A stretch of 64,000 nucleotides of DNA, from positions 248,001 through 312,000 of the forward strand of contig NZ_RWIT01000004.1 of assembly GCF_003944715.1 (NCBI RefSeq), in the 5' to 3' direction. The position numbers and the translations under genes are program-made. The notes beneath the pieces are model-generated. The model ran no database searches and was not told the origin of the DNA. It saw nothing but the letters and a program-made list of their open reading frames with translations. Source of the stretch: Hymenobacter rigui. Its GTDB lineage: Bacteria > Bacteroidota > Bacteroidia > Cytophagales > Hymenobacteraceae. Numbering within the stretch: position 1 is the stretch's first letter; the number at the start of each line of letters is the position of its first letter. This document shows, piece by piece, positions 22,437 through 30,297 of the stretch.

Positions 22437-24605
22437 TTACTTCAGCTCCAGCATCCGGGCCGGCTTATCCCCGATGCCCAGCGCCGCGGCTGTACTCGCC
22501 AACTGCGTGATGGTGGCGCGGGTGGCGTCGTCGCCGGCCTGGTTCATCATCTTCAGCAGCAGGGCCGACACGCTCAGGTTTTTCATTTCCTCCGAGCTCA
22601 GGCCAAACTGGTCCACGAAGCGGCGCAGGTTGGCTTTGAAGTCGCCGCCGCCGTCGGGGCTGAAGAAGGCGTCCTTCACGGTGCCCAGCACTTCGGAGTT
22701 ATGCACCGCACGGTCAATCATTTTGCCCTTGGTGATGGAGCCGATAATCTGGTCGAAGAACATGGTTTCGCCGCCCACGATGTCGATTTTGGCGGCTTTC
22801 AGGGCCTCGCCAATCACCTCGGCCTGCGAGGCGGCAATGTCCTTCTGAATGTTGATCTGGGCAAGCTCCACCGACTTCTCCTTGTCGAGGCGCAGCTTGA
22901 ATTCCTCGTGGTCTTTGCCCACGCCGTCGAGCTTCTTCATGGCATCGGCCTTGGCTTCGATGCCCTTGGCTTCCACCGCAAACTTCTGCTCCGACACGGC
23001 CGCTTCGGCCAGCCCCTTCTTCTGGTCGGCGTCGGCTTTGGCCTGAATGATGTCGGCGTCGGCGAGGCCTTTTTCGCGGTTTACTTTGGCCGCTACCACC
23101 CCCAGCTTCTCGTCGGCTTCGGCCTGCGCGGCGGCTTTGGCCTGAATGGCCTGGGCTTCGGCGGTGGCGGTGAGCTGGAGCACGGTGGCCTCGGTTTCGC
23201 CTTCCTTCTGGCGGGCGGTGGCTTTGGCCTGCATCACTTGGGCCTCGGCCAGGCCCACGGCCGCAGCCTTGCTGGCCTCAGCCTCGGCCAGGGTGCGGAT
23301 GGCCTGGGCGCGGAACTCCGACGCGGCCTTCTCGGCTTCGGCGTCGATGAGGGCCTGCTTGGCACGGAACTCGGCGGCCTGCTTCTCCATGTCGGCGTTG
23401 CCTACCAGGGCCACCGTGGCGGCCTCGGCCTGCTGCTTGGCGGCCGTAATGGCCACCAGCTTCTCCCGGTCGGCCTGGGCCTGGGCGCGGGTGTCCTTGA
23501 TGCGCTCCTCCTCTTGCACGGTGGCCTTCTCCACCACCACCCGCTCCCGGATGATGGTCTGGATGTTCTTGCGCTCCTCTTCCAGGGCCTTTTCCTTCTC
23601 AATCTGGGCCAGGGCCACAATCCGCTCCCGCTCGTTGGCTTCCAGAGCCTTGGCCTGGGCTACGCGCTCCGTTTCCACGGCGTCGGTGCGCTGCTTGTTG
23701 CGCTCGGCCACCAGCACCTGCCGGTCCCGGTTCTGCTCGGCAATGCGGACTTCCTCCTCGGTGGCAATGCGGGCCTTTTCGCCCTTCAGGCGTTCTTCCT
23801 GCTGCACTTTCTCGGTTTCGGCCATTTCGCGGGCCTTGATGTTGGCCACTTCGCGCTTCTGCTTTTCCTGGTTTTCAATCAGCTGCTTTTCCAGCTGCAG
23901 AATGGTTTCCTGCGCCTCTACGTCCTGCTTCTTGATGGTTTTCTGCTGCTCCCGCTGAATGGAGTTGGCCTGGATTTTCTGCTCCGAGGTGAGGGCAATA
24001 ATCTTCTTGATGCCTTCGGCGTCGAGAATGTTGTCTTGGTTGAGGGCCGTGAGCGGGGTTTGCTCCAGGTAGTCGATGGCGCAGTCGTCGAGCACGTAGC
24101 CGTTGAGGTCGGTGCCGATGATGCGCAGGATTTCCTGCTTGAACTGCTCGCGGGAGTTGTAGAGTTCAATGAAGTCGAAGTGCTTGCCCACCGTTTTGAG
24201 GGCTTCCGAAAACTTGGCGTCGAACAGGCTTTCCAGCGCGGCCGGGTCGGAGGCGCGGTGCGCCCCGATGCTCTGGGCCACGTTGATGACATCCTGCTCG
24301 GTCTTGTTCACCCGCACGAAGAAGTTCACCTTCACATCGGCCCGCAGGTTGTCTTTGCACACCAGCCCCTCGGAGCCGGCCCGGGCAATGACGATGGTTT
24401 TAAGCTTGATGTCCATCACCTCCAACTTGTGCAGAATGGGCACCACAAAGATGCCGCTGAACGACACCTTCGTGTCGCCCAGGCCGGTACGCACCAGGGC
24501 TTCACCCTGCACCGCTTTCTGGTACATGCGGGCCACAATGGCAAGAAAGCCCAGAATCAGGATGGCAATGACGACAATCACCACCAGGGAAAGTTGTTCT
24601 AACAT
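22437..24605 (-). CDS. Flotillin family protein (YqiK-like)
   Basis: 722 residues from MLEQLSLVVIVV (an upstream ATG at 24632 adds nine residues). A single N-terminal membrane anchor (about 5-27) is followed by a PHB/band 7 domain (KAVQGEALVRTGLGDTKVSF, then KLKTIVIARAGSEGLVCKDN and VKVNFFVRVNKTEQDVINVA) and a very long coiled coil with many EAxA/KAEA repeats (about 230-640), the flotillin signature. Flotillins build membrane microdomains and scaffold stress proteins. The next upstream gene is a YqiJ-like OB-fold membrane protein, the usual partner of YqiK in E. coli, and PspA and YjfI genes follow. Part of the minus-strand block; start codon chosen from its position directly before the hydrophobic anchor. 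Confidence 0.92.
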   Translation of the reverse strand: MLEQLSLVVIVVIAILILGFLAIVARMYQKAVQGEALVRTGLGDTKVSFSGIFVVPILHKLEVMDIKLKTIVIARAGSEGLVCKDNLRADVKVNFFVRVNKTEQDVINVAQSIGAHRASDPAALESLFDAKFSEALKTVGKHFDFIELYNSREQFKQEILRIIGTDLNGYVLDDCAIDYLEQTPLTALNQDNILDAEGIKKIIALTSEQKIQANSIQREQQKTIKKQDVEAQETILQLEKQLIENQEKQKREVANIKAREMAETEKVQQEERLKGEKARIATEEEVRIAEQNRDRQVLVAERNKQRTDAVETERVAQAKALEANERERIVALAQIEKEKALEEERKNIQTIIRERVVVEKATVQEEERIKDTRAQAQADREKLVAITAAKQQAEAATVALVGNADMEKQAAEFRAKQALIDAEAEKAASEFRAQAIRTLAEAEASKAAAVGLAEAQVMQAKATARQKEGETEATVLQLTATAEAQAIQAKAAAQAEADEKLGVVAAKVNREKGLADADIIQAKADADQKKGLAEAAVSEQKFAVEAKGIEAKADAMKKLDGVGKDHEEFKLRLDKEKSVELAQINIQKDIAASQAEVIGEALKAAKIDIVGGETMFFDQIIGSITKGKMIDRAVHNSEVLGTVKDAFFSPDGGGDFKANLRRFVDQFGLSSEEMKNLSVSALLLKMMNQAGDDATRATITQLASTAAALGIGDKPARMLELK

Positions 24606-24763
24606 GGATGTAAGGAGTAGGAGTAGAGGCAAATCGGGAGAGAAGATGGGCGAAGAGAGAAAAGTGCTAAGCAGCCAGAATTTCGAGGATGACTACCAGC
24701 AACTCCAGAATGACTTCTAGCAGCCAGTAGCGCGGCGGCCGGCGGCCGGGGGAGGGAGGTAGT

Positions 24764-25423
24764 TCAGAGGGCGTCATAGGGCTCCACAAGGTAGCAGCGG
24801 CGGGCGGCATCGTAGTCGATAATCAGGGCGGTATCGCCTTTTTTCAACTCGGTAGCGGCCGAAGCGGCCCGCACGTTGAGCATGAGCGGGGCGCCGCTGC
24901 GCAGCTGCACACTGGCCTGGCCCAGCCGCTCGTGGGTGGCGGGCAGCAGCACGGTACACACCTTGCCCAGCGGCTGCGCGCCCTCGTCGTGGTTGCGCTC
25001 CATGGCAGCAAACAGGTGCACGAAGGGCAGCGTGAGCACCTTAGCCAGCAGCAGACTGCCAATGAGCAGGGGCACCAGCAGCCCCAGCCCCAGCAGCCAG
25101 GATTCGTTGCCGAGGTAGTAATTGAGCAGAATGCTGCCCACCCACAGCGGCAGGGCCACGAAGCTCAAAAACACCATCAGCGGTACCCGGCCCAGGTTGA
25201 AAAACGCCAGCGCGTGGTTGAGCCAGCTCACGCCCGCGTGAGAAGCATCAGTATCCAGGTGCGCGTGGTGCGGGGCATCGAAGTCGTGGCTGGTCTGGAT
25301 GTCCAGGGTCTTGAAATCAAGCAGGCCCAAGATAACGGTCAGCCAGTACAACAGCACGAACACCAGCAGGCCCGTGGCCAGCAGGTTGGGTGGCGAAACC
25401 GCGGCGTGTAGAAGTTCGGTCAT
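24764..25423 (-). CDS. YqiJ-like/OB-fold (NfeD-type) membrane protein
   Basis: 219 residues from MTELLHAAVSPPNLL. Three hydrophobic segments (about 12-36, 78-105 and 112-135, e.g. WLLGLGLLVPLLIGSLLLAK) precede a soluble C-terminal beta-rich domain (GKVCTVLLPATHERLGQASV ... KKGDTALIIDYD), an OB-fold as in YqiJ and NfeD proteins, which bind flotillins. A His/Asp-rich loop (DFDAPHHAHLDTDASHAG) sits between segments 1 and 2. It lies 158 bases upstream of the flotillin gene on the same strand. The role is membrane organisation with flotillin, inferred from family and context. Confidence 0.82.
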   Translation of the reverse strand: MTELLHAAVSPPNLLATGLLVFVLLYWLTVILGLLDFKTLDIQTSHDFDAPHHAHLDTDASHAGVSWLNHALAFFNLGRVPLMVFLSFVALPLWVGSILLNYYLGNESWLLGLGLLVPLLIGSLLLAKVLTLPFVHLFAAMERNHDEGAQPLGKVCTVLLPATHERLGQASVQLRSGAPLMLNVRAASAATELKKGDTALIIDYDAARRCYLVEPYDAL

Positions 25424-25466
25424 AGGCCGGAAGGGAGCATGGGTGGCCAAAAATCACTCAGTTGAC

Positions 25467-25703
25467 TTATCGGCCCTGGGCAGGTGTAGCCGTTGGCAGG
25501 GACGGTTGAAGCTGCTGTTCCAGCTCGGCGTTGCGCCGCTCCAGCCGCTTGCTGTACCGCTGGTATGCCACCACGATGAGCACCCAGCCAAAGGGCATAA
25601 TGGGTGTCAGCCCCTGCAAATCGTAGTGCTGCACCCGGGCCACAACGCTACAGAGCAACAGGGCAAAACCCAGGTATAAGGGGCGTTTTTCGTGGGTATT
25701 CAT
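25467..25703 (-). CDS. Small two-helix membrane protein
   Basis: 78 residues with two hydrophobic segments (LYLGFALLLCSVVARV and IMPFGWVLIVVAYQ) and a charged C-terminal helix (RYSKRLERRNAELEQQLQ). No family recognised. It is tightly placed between the PspA and YqiJ-like genes on the same strand (gaps 48 and 43 bases), so it is probably a real member of the operon and may be a membrane partner of PspA, as small PspB/PspC-like or LiaI-like proteins are elsewhere. That role is inference. Confidence 0.65.
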   Translation of the reverse strand: MNTHEKRPLYLGFALLLCSVVARVQHYDLQGLTPIMPFGWVLIVVAYQRYSKRLERRNAELEQQLQPSLPTATPAQGR

Positions 25704-25751
25704 GGTATTCGATAGAGAATAATGTTGCCAGAGAATAGCTGGGAGAGGCGG

Positions 25752-26456
25752 TTAGCTCAGTCCCAGCCGGGCCTTGAGGGCCTGCAAATCAGCCGAAGCC
25801 TGGCCGCTGCCGTCCTGGCCCAGGGCCTTGTCGATTTCCTGGTCGATGGTGCGGCTTTCCTGGGCAATCTGCCCGTACGATTCGGCCAAGGCTTCCTCGG
25901 CGGCCACTTTCTCCTTCATGCGCTCCAGCAGGGCCACCGTGCCCGACGAATCCAGCTGGGCCAGCTGCTGGTTGATGGTTTTGGTGGCCGTGCTCACCGT
26001 CACGCGGGCTTTCAGCGTCTTCAGCTCATTATCCCACTGCGAAATGGTGCTTTTGAGCTGCTGCACGTTCTGGTCGAGCTGCTGGGCCGAGGCTTCAAAC
26101 GTCTGCTGATCCTGCGCGGCGCGGGCGGCCTGAGCTTCGTGCTGGGTTTTCTTCAGCAGCGCCTCGGTGGCCAGCCGGTCGGCTTCGGCCGTAGCCAGCT
26201 CTTGCCGGTGGGCTTTCTGGAGCAGCAGCACGGCTTTGTTTTCGTATTCCAGCGCCCGGCCCCGCTCCGTTTCGGCTTCGTTGCGGCTCCGGATGGCCTG
26301 GGCCTTCACCTCGGCCAGCGCGTGCAGGGCCTTGTCCAAGTCCTGGCGCAGGTCGCGCAGGCCCTGCTCGGTCATTTTGATTGGGTCTTCGAGCTGATTG
26401 ACGGCCGAATGGGCTTCCGCCTGACCGATTTTGAAGATGCGGTTGAAGAGATTCAT
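25752..26456 (-). CDS. PspA/IM30 family protein (YjfJ-like)
   Basis: 234 residues starting MNLFNRIFKIGQAEAHSAVN; the upstream ATG at 26504 is not conserved. Almost entirely helical coiled coil: DPIKMTEQGLRDLRQDLDKA (about 25-44), ALAEVKAQAIRSRNEAE, and a long Gln/Ala/Leu-rich second helix pair. PspA/IM30 proteins are bacterial ESCRT-III homologues that protect leaky inner membranes. The DPIKMTEQGLRDL start resembles the YjfJ branch, whose usual neighbour is YjfI, found here immediately upstream (66-base gap). Confidence 0.92.
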   Translation of the reverse strand: MNLFNRIFKIGQAEAHSAVNQLEDPIKMTEQGLRDLRQDLDKALHALAEVKAQAIRSRNEAETERGRALEYENKAVLLLQKAHRQELATAEADRLATEALLKKTQHEAQAARAAQDQQTFEASAQQLDQNVQQLKSTISQWDNELKTLKARVTVSTATKTINQQLAQLDSSGTVALLERMKEKVAAEEALAESYGQIAQESRTIDQEIDKALGQDGSGQASADLQALKARLGLS

Positions 26457-26521
26457 GGCAGTTGAAGCGTGATGATGAAAAATCGGAGAATGCCCGGGCA
26501 CCAACCGTAGCGGCTGGCCCG

Positions 26522-26929
26522 TCAGCTCAGGGAGCCTTTCGAAAACGCAATCAGCTCGTCGCTGAATTCGCTCAGCAGCAAAGCCAGGGAGTTGAACACG
26601 GCCTCCAGCTCGGGCCGGTCAAGGTGCTCCAGCTGCAGCGTATCGCGGAAAATCACCCGGCGGCCCGTGTCATCCAGCACGAAGGCCCCGTGAATGATGT
26701 CCCGGTTTTTCTGCAGCAGGCGCTGGTAGATGTCGCAATTGGGGGCGGGCAGCTCCAGCAGATACTGCTCCAGAATCAGCAGCGGCTCGCCGCATCCCAG
26801 CACCAGATGGTCGATGCCCAGCTCCGGCTTGCTCACCACCAGCAGGTTGGTGGCCTCGTCCTGGTGCTGAATCTCAAATTCCAGCTCCAGCAGGTAGGTC
26901 TGAACTTTGGCGAAGTAGGGGTTGCTCAT
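26522..26929 (-). CDS. YjfI-like protein (DUF2170)
   Basis: 135 residues starting MSNPYFAKVQTYLLELEFEI, close to the length of E. coli YjfI (about 133). Typical blocks are LVVSKPELGIDHLVLGCGEP, DIYQRLLQKNRDIIHGAFVL and a final SLALLLSEFSDELIAFSKG. DUF2170 proteins are consistently coded next to YjfJ-type PspA and are thought to regulate or assist it. This is the first gene of the minus-strand block and lies 208 bases from the divergent XRE regulator. Confidence 0.82.
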   Translation of the reverse strand: MSNPYFAKVQTYLLELEFEIQHQDEATNLLVVSKPELGIDHLVLGCGEPLLILEQYLLELPAPNCDIYQRLLQKNRDIIHGAFVLDDTGRRVIFRDTLQLEHLDRPELEAVFNSLALLLSEFSDELIAFSKGSLS

Positions 26930-27087
26930 CGGGCAGGGAGAATATGGCGGGTAGAGGGAGGCCGGAAGGTACGCAGGCGGGCGGCCCAAACGGCGGCGGA
27001 AGCAGAAGAATCCGCTGGTGGCTCAAAAAAATAGCGAGTGGTTGGAACCCGTCACCGGTATTGTGGTAGCTTTACGCTGCAAGTGTA

Positions 27088-27118
27088 CTCAAAGTTTGAG
27101 ATGTGCTCAAACTTTGAG
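27088..27118. promoter_or_regulatory. Twin palindromic operator between XRE regulator and PspA block
   Basis: CTCAAAGTTTGAG (27088-27100) and CTCAAACTTTGAG (27106-27118) are exact reverse complements of each other, and each is itself a CTCAAA-N-TTTGAG palindrome. Their centres are 18 bases apart, close to two helical turns, so two dimers could bind side by side. The site is 20 bases before the regulator's ATG, where binding would block its own transcription. Confidence 0.75.
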
Positions 27119-27137
27119 CGAATATTTTTTTCTGCCC

Positions 27138-27938
27138 ATGTCGTTCGTTGGAAAGAACATCCGGAAGATAAGAACCGTCAAGAAGCTGAGTCAGGCGGCT
27201 TTTGCGGAGCTGTTTGGGTTGGCCCGACCCAGTGTGGGGGCCTACGAGGAAGGCCGGTCGGAGCCCAAAATGGAAACGCTGATTCAGATTGCTCAGCATT
27301 TTGGCTTGTCGGTAGACTTGCTACTGACAAAAGAACTGACGGTGAACGAGCTCTACCACTTCGATATTTTTCGGCAGGAACCGACTACCGAAGTACCCGC
27401 CACCCCGGCCGCTGCTGCCGCTGCTGCCGCCGCCGACCGCCTGGCCCAGCTCACGCCCTTCGTGCCCGCCGACCGCCTGCTCGAGTACATCGTGCAGCAC
27501 CACAACACCGCTTTCATCGACGCGCTGCCGCCGCTCACGTTTCCGCACGAGCTGGGCCCCACCACCCGCGCCTTCGAGATTGTGGGGGCCGAAATGCAGC
27601 ACCAGCAGCAGGGCCTGCGCCACCAGGATGTGGTATTGTGCTGCCGCGTTGATCGGGCGGCGGGCGGCAGCCTGCGCCCTGGCCGCATTTACGCGTTCCT
27701 CACGCAGCGGGGCCTGCTGGTGCGCCGGCTGGCCGAGCGGCTGTCGGCCACGGTGCTCAAACTACGCGCCGACAACCCCGACTACGGGGCCCAGGAATTC
27801 GCCCTCGACCAGGCCCTGGAAATCTGGGAAGTGAAGGCCGTATTTACCACCCACCTGCGGCCCCCGTCGCGCATCGAGGACCGGGTGACGCGGCTGGAGC
27901 GGCAGGTGGAGGAGCTGCTGGCCCGCCTGGGCGAGTGA
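27138..27938 (+). CDS. XRE family transcriptional regulator with S24/LexA-like C-terminus
   Basis: 266 residues from MSFVGKNIRKIRTVKKLSQA. A helix-turn-helix_3 domain covers about residues 5-65 (LSQAAFAELFGLARPSVGAYEEGRSEPKM), then a linker with nine consecutive Ala (91-99). The C-terminal part (about 105-240; AFEIVGAEMQHQQQG, DVVLCCRVDRAAGGSLRPGR) has the layout of S24/CI-repressor-like domains, ending in a short coiled coil RVTRLERQVEELLARL. No clear Ser-Lys autocleavage pair was identified, so it may be a degenerate signalling domain. It is divergent from the YjfI/PspA block, with a paired palindrome in the shared region. It probably represses itself and perhaps that block. Confidence 0.82.
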   Translation: MSFVGKNIRKIRTVKKLSQAAFAELFGLARPSVGAYEEGRSEPKMETLIQIAQHFGLSVDLLLTKELTVNELYHFDIFRQEPTTEVPATPAAAAAAAAADRLAQLTPFVPADRLLEYIVQHHNTAFIDALPPLTFPHELGPTTRAFEIVGAEMQHQQQGLRHQDVVLCCRVDRAAGGSLRPGRIYAFLTQRGLLVRRLAERLSATVLKLRADNPDYGAQEFALDQALEIWEVKAVFTTHLRPPSRIEDRVTRLERQVEELLARLGE

Positions 27939-27941
27939 GGC

Positions 27942-28955
27942 TTACCGGCCGCCGGTGGTGCCCTGCACCAGCGTTTTCACGCGGCATACCAGCGAGCCGG
28001 CCGTGAAGTAGAGGGTGCGCCCATCGTCGCCCCACGCGCAGTTGGATACGACCTCGCCCACGTCGATGGTGCCCAGGTGCTGGCCCTGGGGCGAAATGAC
28101 CACCACGCCGCCGTGGCCCGAAGCCCACACGTTGCCGGCGCGGTCCAGCTTCAGGCCGTCGGGTACTTCCTTGGGCCGGCGGGGGAGGGGCCGCATATCG
28201 AAAAACACCTGGCCAGCGCCCAGCTTGCCGTTGCCGCGCACCGGGTACGCCATCAGTACGGGCCGCAGCGAATCAGACTGCGAGACGAACAGCTGGCGGC
28301 CATCAGCCGACAGGGCCAGGCCGTTGGGCAGCGTCAGGTCGGTGATTTCCGGGCTGACGCGGCCATCGGGGCGGCGGCGGTACACGTAGTTGCCGGGCTG
28401 CTCGCGCAAAGGGCTCTGGGCCTGCTGGGGCAGGCCAAAGGGTGGATCGGAGAAGTATATGCTGCCGCTGGGATGCGCTACCACGTCGTTGGGGCTGTTG
28501 TAGCGGCGACCCGCGAAGGCATCGGTGAGGGTGCGCTTGCCGCCGGGCTGGCCGAGGGGCAGCAGGGCCACGCGCCGGTCGCCGTGCTCGGCCAGCAGCA
28601 GGTTACCCTGCGCATCCAGCGCCAGGCCGTTGGTGCCGGGCTCTTTGCCGTAGGGCATCCGGCCGCTAAAACCGCTGCTTTCCAGGAATTTGCTGAGCCC
28701 ATTGCGCTCCGACCAGCGGTAAATCGTGCGGGTGGGCGAATCGGAAAACAGCAGCATGGTGCTATCGGGCACCCACAGTGGACCTTCGGCGTGGCTCAGG
28801 CCCGAGGCCACCACTTCGATGGGCGTGCCGGGGGCAATGAGCTGGTTAAAGGCTGGCACCTGCGCTACTACGCGGCCGATGGTGGTGAAGCGCGGGGCCT
28901 GCGCCGGAGCCAGCAGGGGCAGCAGCAGGGCGGCGGTAAGCACGGAGAAACGCAT
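27942..28955 (-). CDS. SMP-30/gluconolactonase-like beta-propeller, secreted
   Basis: 337 residues from MRFSVLTAALLLPLLAPAQA, a clear signal peptide; the longer frame to 29273 has no support. The SGL/LRE domain is a six-bladed propeller: GLSHAEGPLWVPDSTMLLF, the metal-binding Glu of AEGP, YGKEPGTNGLALDAQGNLLL, RRYNSPNDVVAHPSGSIYFS (Asn-Asp metal site) and LPNGLALSADGRQLFVSQ. Family members hydrolyse sugar lactones such as gluconolactone, linking loosely to the glucose oxidation genes at the left end. Only 3 bases separate its end from the end of the convergent XRE gene. Divergent from the royal-jelly-type gene with 142 bases between. Confidence 0.9.
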   Translation of the reverse strand: MRFSVLTAALLLPLLAPAQAPRFTTIGRVVAQVPAFNQLIAPGTPIEVVASGLSHAEGPLWVPDSTMLLFSDSPTRTIYRWSERNGLSKFLESSGFSGRMPYGKEPGTNGLALDAQGNLLLAEHGDRRVALLPLGQPGGKRTLTDAFAGRRYNSPNDVVAHPSGSIYFSDPPFGLPQQAQSPLREQPGNYVYRRRPDGRVSPEITDLTLPNGLALSADGRQLFVSQSDSLRPVLMAYPVRGNGKLGAGQVFFDMRPLPRRPKEVPDGLKLDRAGNVWASGHGGVVVISPQGQHLGTIDVGEVVSNCAWGDDGRTLYFTAGSLVCRVKTLVQGTTGGR

Positions 28956-29097
28956 AAGCGGGGAGGAGAAAATGGGCGGAGTCTGTCTGGGGTGTACCGA
29001 GGGGCGGGCTTGGGGGTTATGCCGCTGGGGCCAACTTCCGGCGGAAGGGCCGCGTACGAACGACTTGCCGCCGGCTTCCATCCCCGCGCCGTTTGCC

Positions 29098-30189
29098 ATG
29101 CCCTTCGCCCGTGTACTGCTGCTGCCTCTCGCTTTGCTTATGACTGCATCCGCCGCTTCCGCCCAATCCGTACGGCCGCTTTCCACCCTGGAGCCGGTGG
29201 CCGAGTTTGGCCGCCACCAGCCCATCGGGGTGGCCGTGTCGCAGCAGAACCGCATTTTCGTCACCTTCCCCAAGAAGCCGAAAGATTACGATTTCGGGCT
29301 GGCGGAAATCGTGGACGGGCAGCGCCGGCCCTTCCCCGATGCCCTGTGGAACCAGTGGGATTCCACGAAAGCCGCCAGCCGCTGGGTAAACGTGCAGGCT
29401 TTATTCGTGGACCGCAACGACCACCTGTGGGTACTGGACCCCGCCAACCCCGACGACGAAGCGCCCCTGAAGGAAGGCGTGAAGCTGGTGCATATCAACC
29501 TGGCGACTAATAAAGTTGAGCGGATTTACCGGTTCGAGGACCTGCCCCGGGAACGGTCGGGCCTCAACGACGTGCGCGTGGATACCGAGCAGCAGGTCGC
29601 CTACCTCTCCGACCCCAAGCTGGCGGCGCTGGTGGTGCTGGATTTGCGCACCGGCCGCAGCCGGTTGGTGCTGCAGGGCCATAAGTCGGTGCTGGCCGCC
29701 CCGGGCTTCGTGCTGCGGATTGATGGCAAGGAAGTGAAGGATAAGAACGGCAAGCCCTTCAGCAGCAACGTGAACGGCATTGCCCTCACCCACGATTTCC
29801 GCTACCTCTACTACCGCGCCATCAACCAGACCAAGCTCTACCGCATTGCCACCGAAGCCCTGCGCGACGCCAGCCTCAGCCCGGCCCAGGTGGCCGCACA
29901 GGTGGAGGAAATAGGAGAGGTGGGCATCTCGCACGGTATGCTGGCCGATGCCGCCGGCAACGTGTACCTCACCGACTCGCCGGGCCACGCCGTGCGCCGC
30001 GTAACGCCCGCCGGCCGCCTGGAAACCGTGGTGCAGGATGCGCGCCTGCTCTGGCCCGATTCGTTTGGCCTCGGCCCGGGCGGCTACCTCTACCTCACCG
30101 CCGCCCAGATTGAGCGCACGCCCAAGTGGAACAACGGCCAGGACCGGGTGGAGTACCCATTCCGCCTGTTCCGGATGAAGCTGCCGTAG
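29098..30189 (+). CDS. Major royal jelly/yellow family protein, secreted
   Basis: 363 residues with a signal peptide (MPFARVLLLPLALLMTASAA, cleavage before QSVRPLS). Family motifs of bacterial MRJP proteins are present: RHQPIGVAVSQQNRIFVTFP, FPDALWNQWD, VNVQALFVDRNDHLWVLDPA, GLNDVRVDTEQQVAYLSD, GIALTHDFRYLYYRAIN and SPGHAVRRVTPAGRLETVVQ. The fold is a six-bladed propeller related to SMP-30 lactonases; bacterial function is unknown. The ATG at 29098 is chosen because it starts the signal peptide; an earlier in-frame start is antisense to the neighbouring gene. Confidence 0.9.
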   Translation: MPFARVLLLPLALLMTASAASAQSVRPLSTLEPVAEFGRHQPIGVAVSQQNRIFVTFPKKPKDYDFGLAEIVDGQRRPFPDALWNQWDSTKAASRWVNVQALFVDRNDHLWVLDPANPDDEAPLKEGVKLVHINLATNKVERIYRFEDLPRERSGLNDVRVDTEQQVAYLSDPKLAALVVLDLRTGRSRLVLQGHKSVLAAPGFVLRIDGKEVKDKNGKPFSSNVNGIALTHDFRYLYYRAINQTKLYRIATEALRDASLSPAQVAAQVEEIGEVGISHGMLADAAGNVYLTDSPGHAVRRVTPAGRLETVVQDARLLWPDSFGLGPGGYLYLTAAQIERTPKWNNGQDRVEYPFRLFRMKLP

Positions 30190-30297
30190 CCGCTTCTTAA
30201 AATCGGGTAATCTTTGCGGGCTGCGCGGCCCGGTTTCAACGCAACGGTTGGGGCCGGGCCGCGTCTGTTAGCGCACTTTTCACCCGTTACATCCTGC

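Noticed and set aside
22431..24602. 723-residue plus-strand open frame opposite flotillin
   Set aside because: Exact antisense of the flotillin coiled coil; the Leu/Gly/His/Phe-rich translation is the mirror of Ala/Glu/Lys codons and has no motifs.
28077..29510. 477-residue plus-strand frame overlapping the SMP-30 and MRJP genes
   Set aside because: Antisense to one real gene and out of frame with the other; no motif or conserved block.
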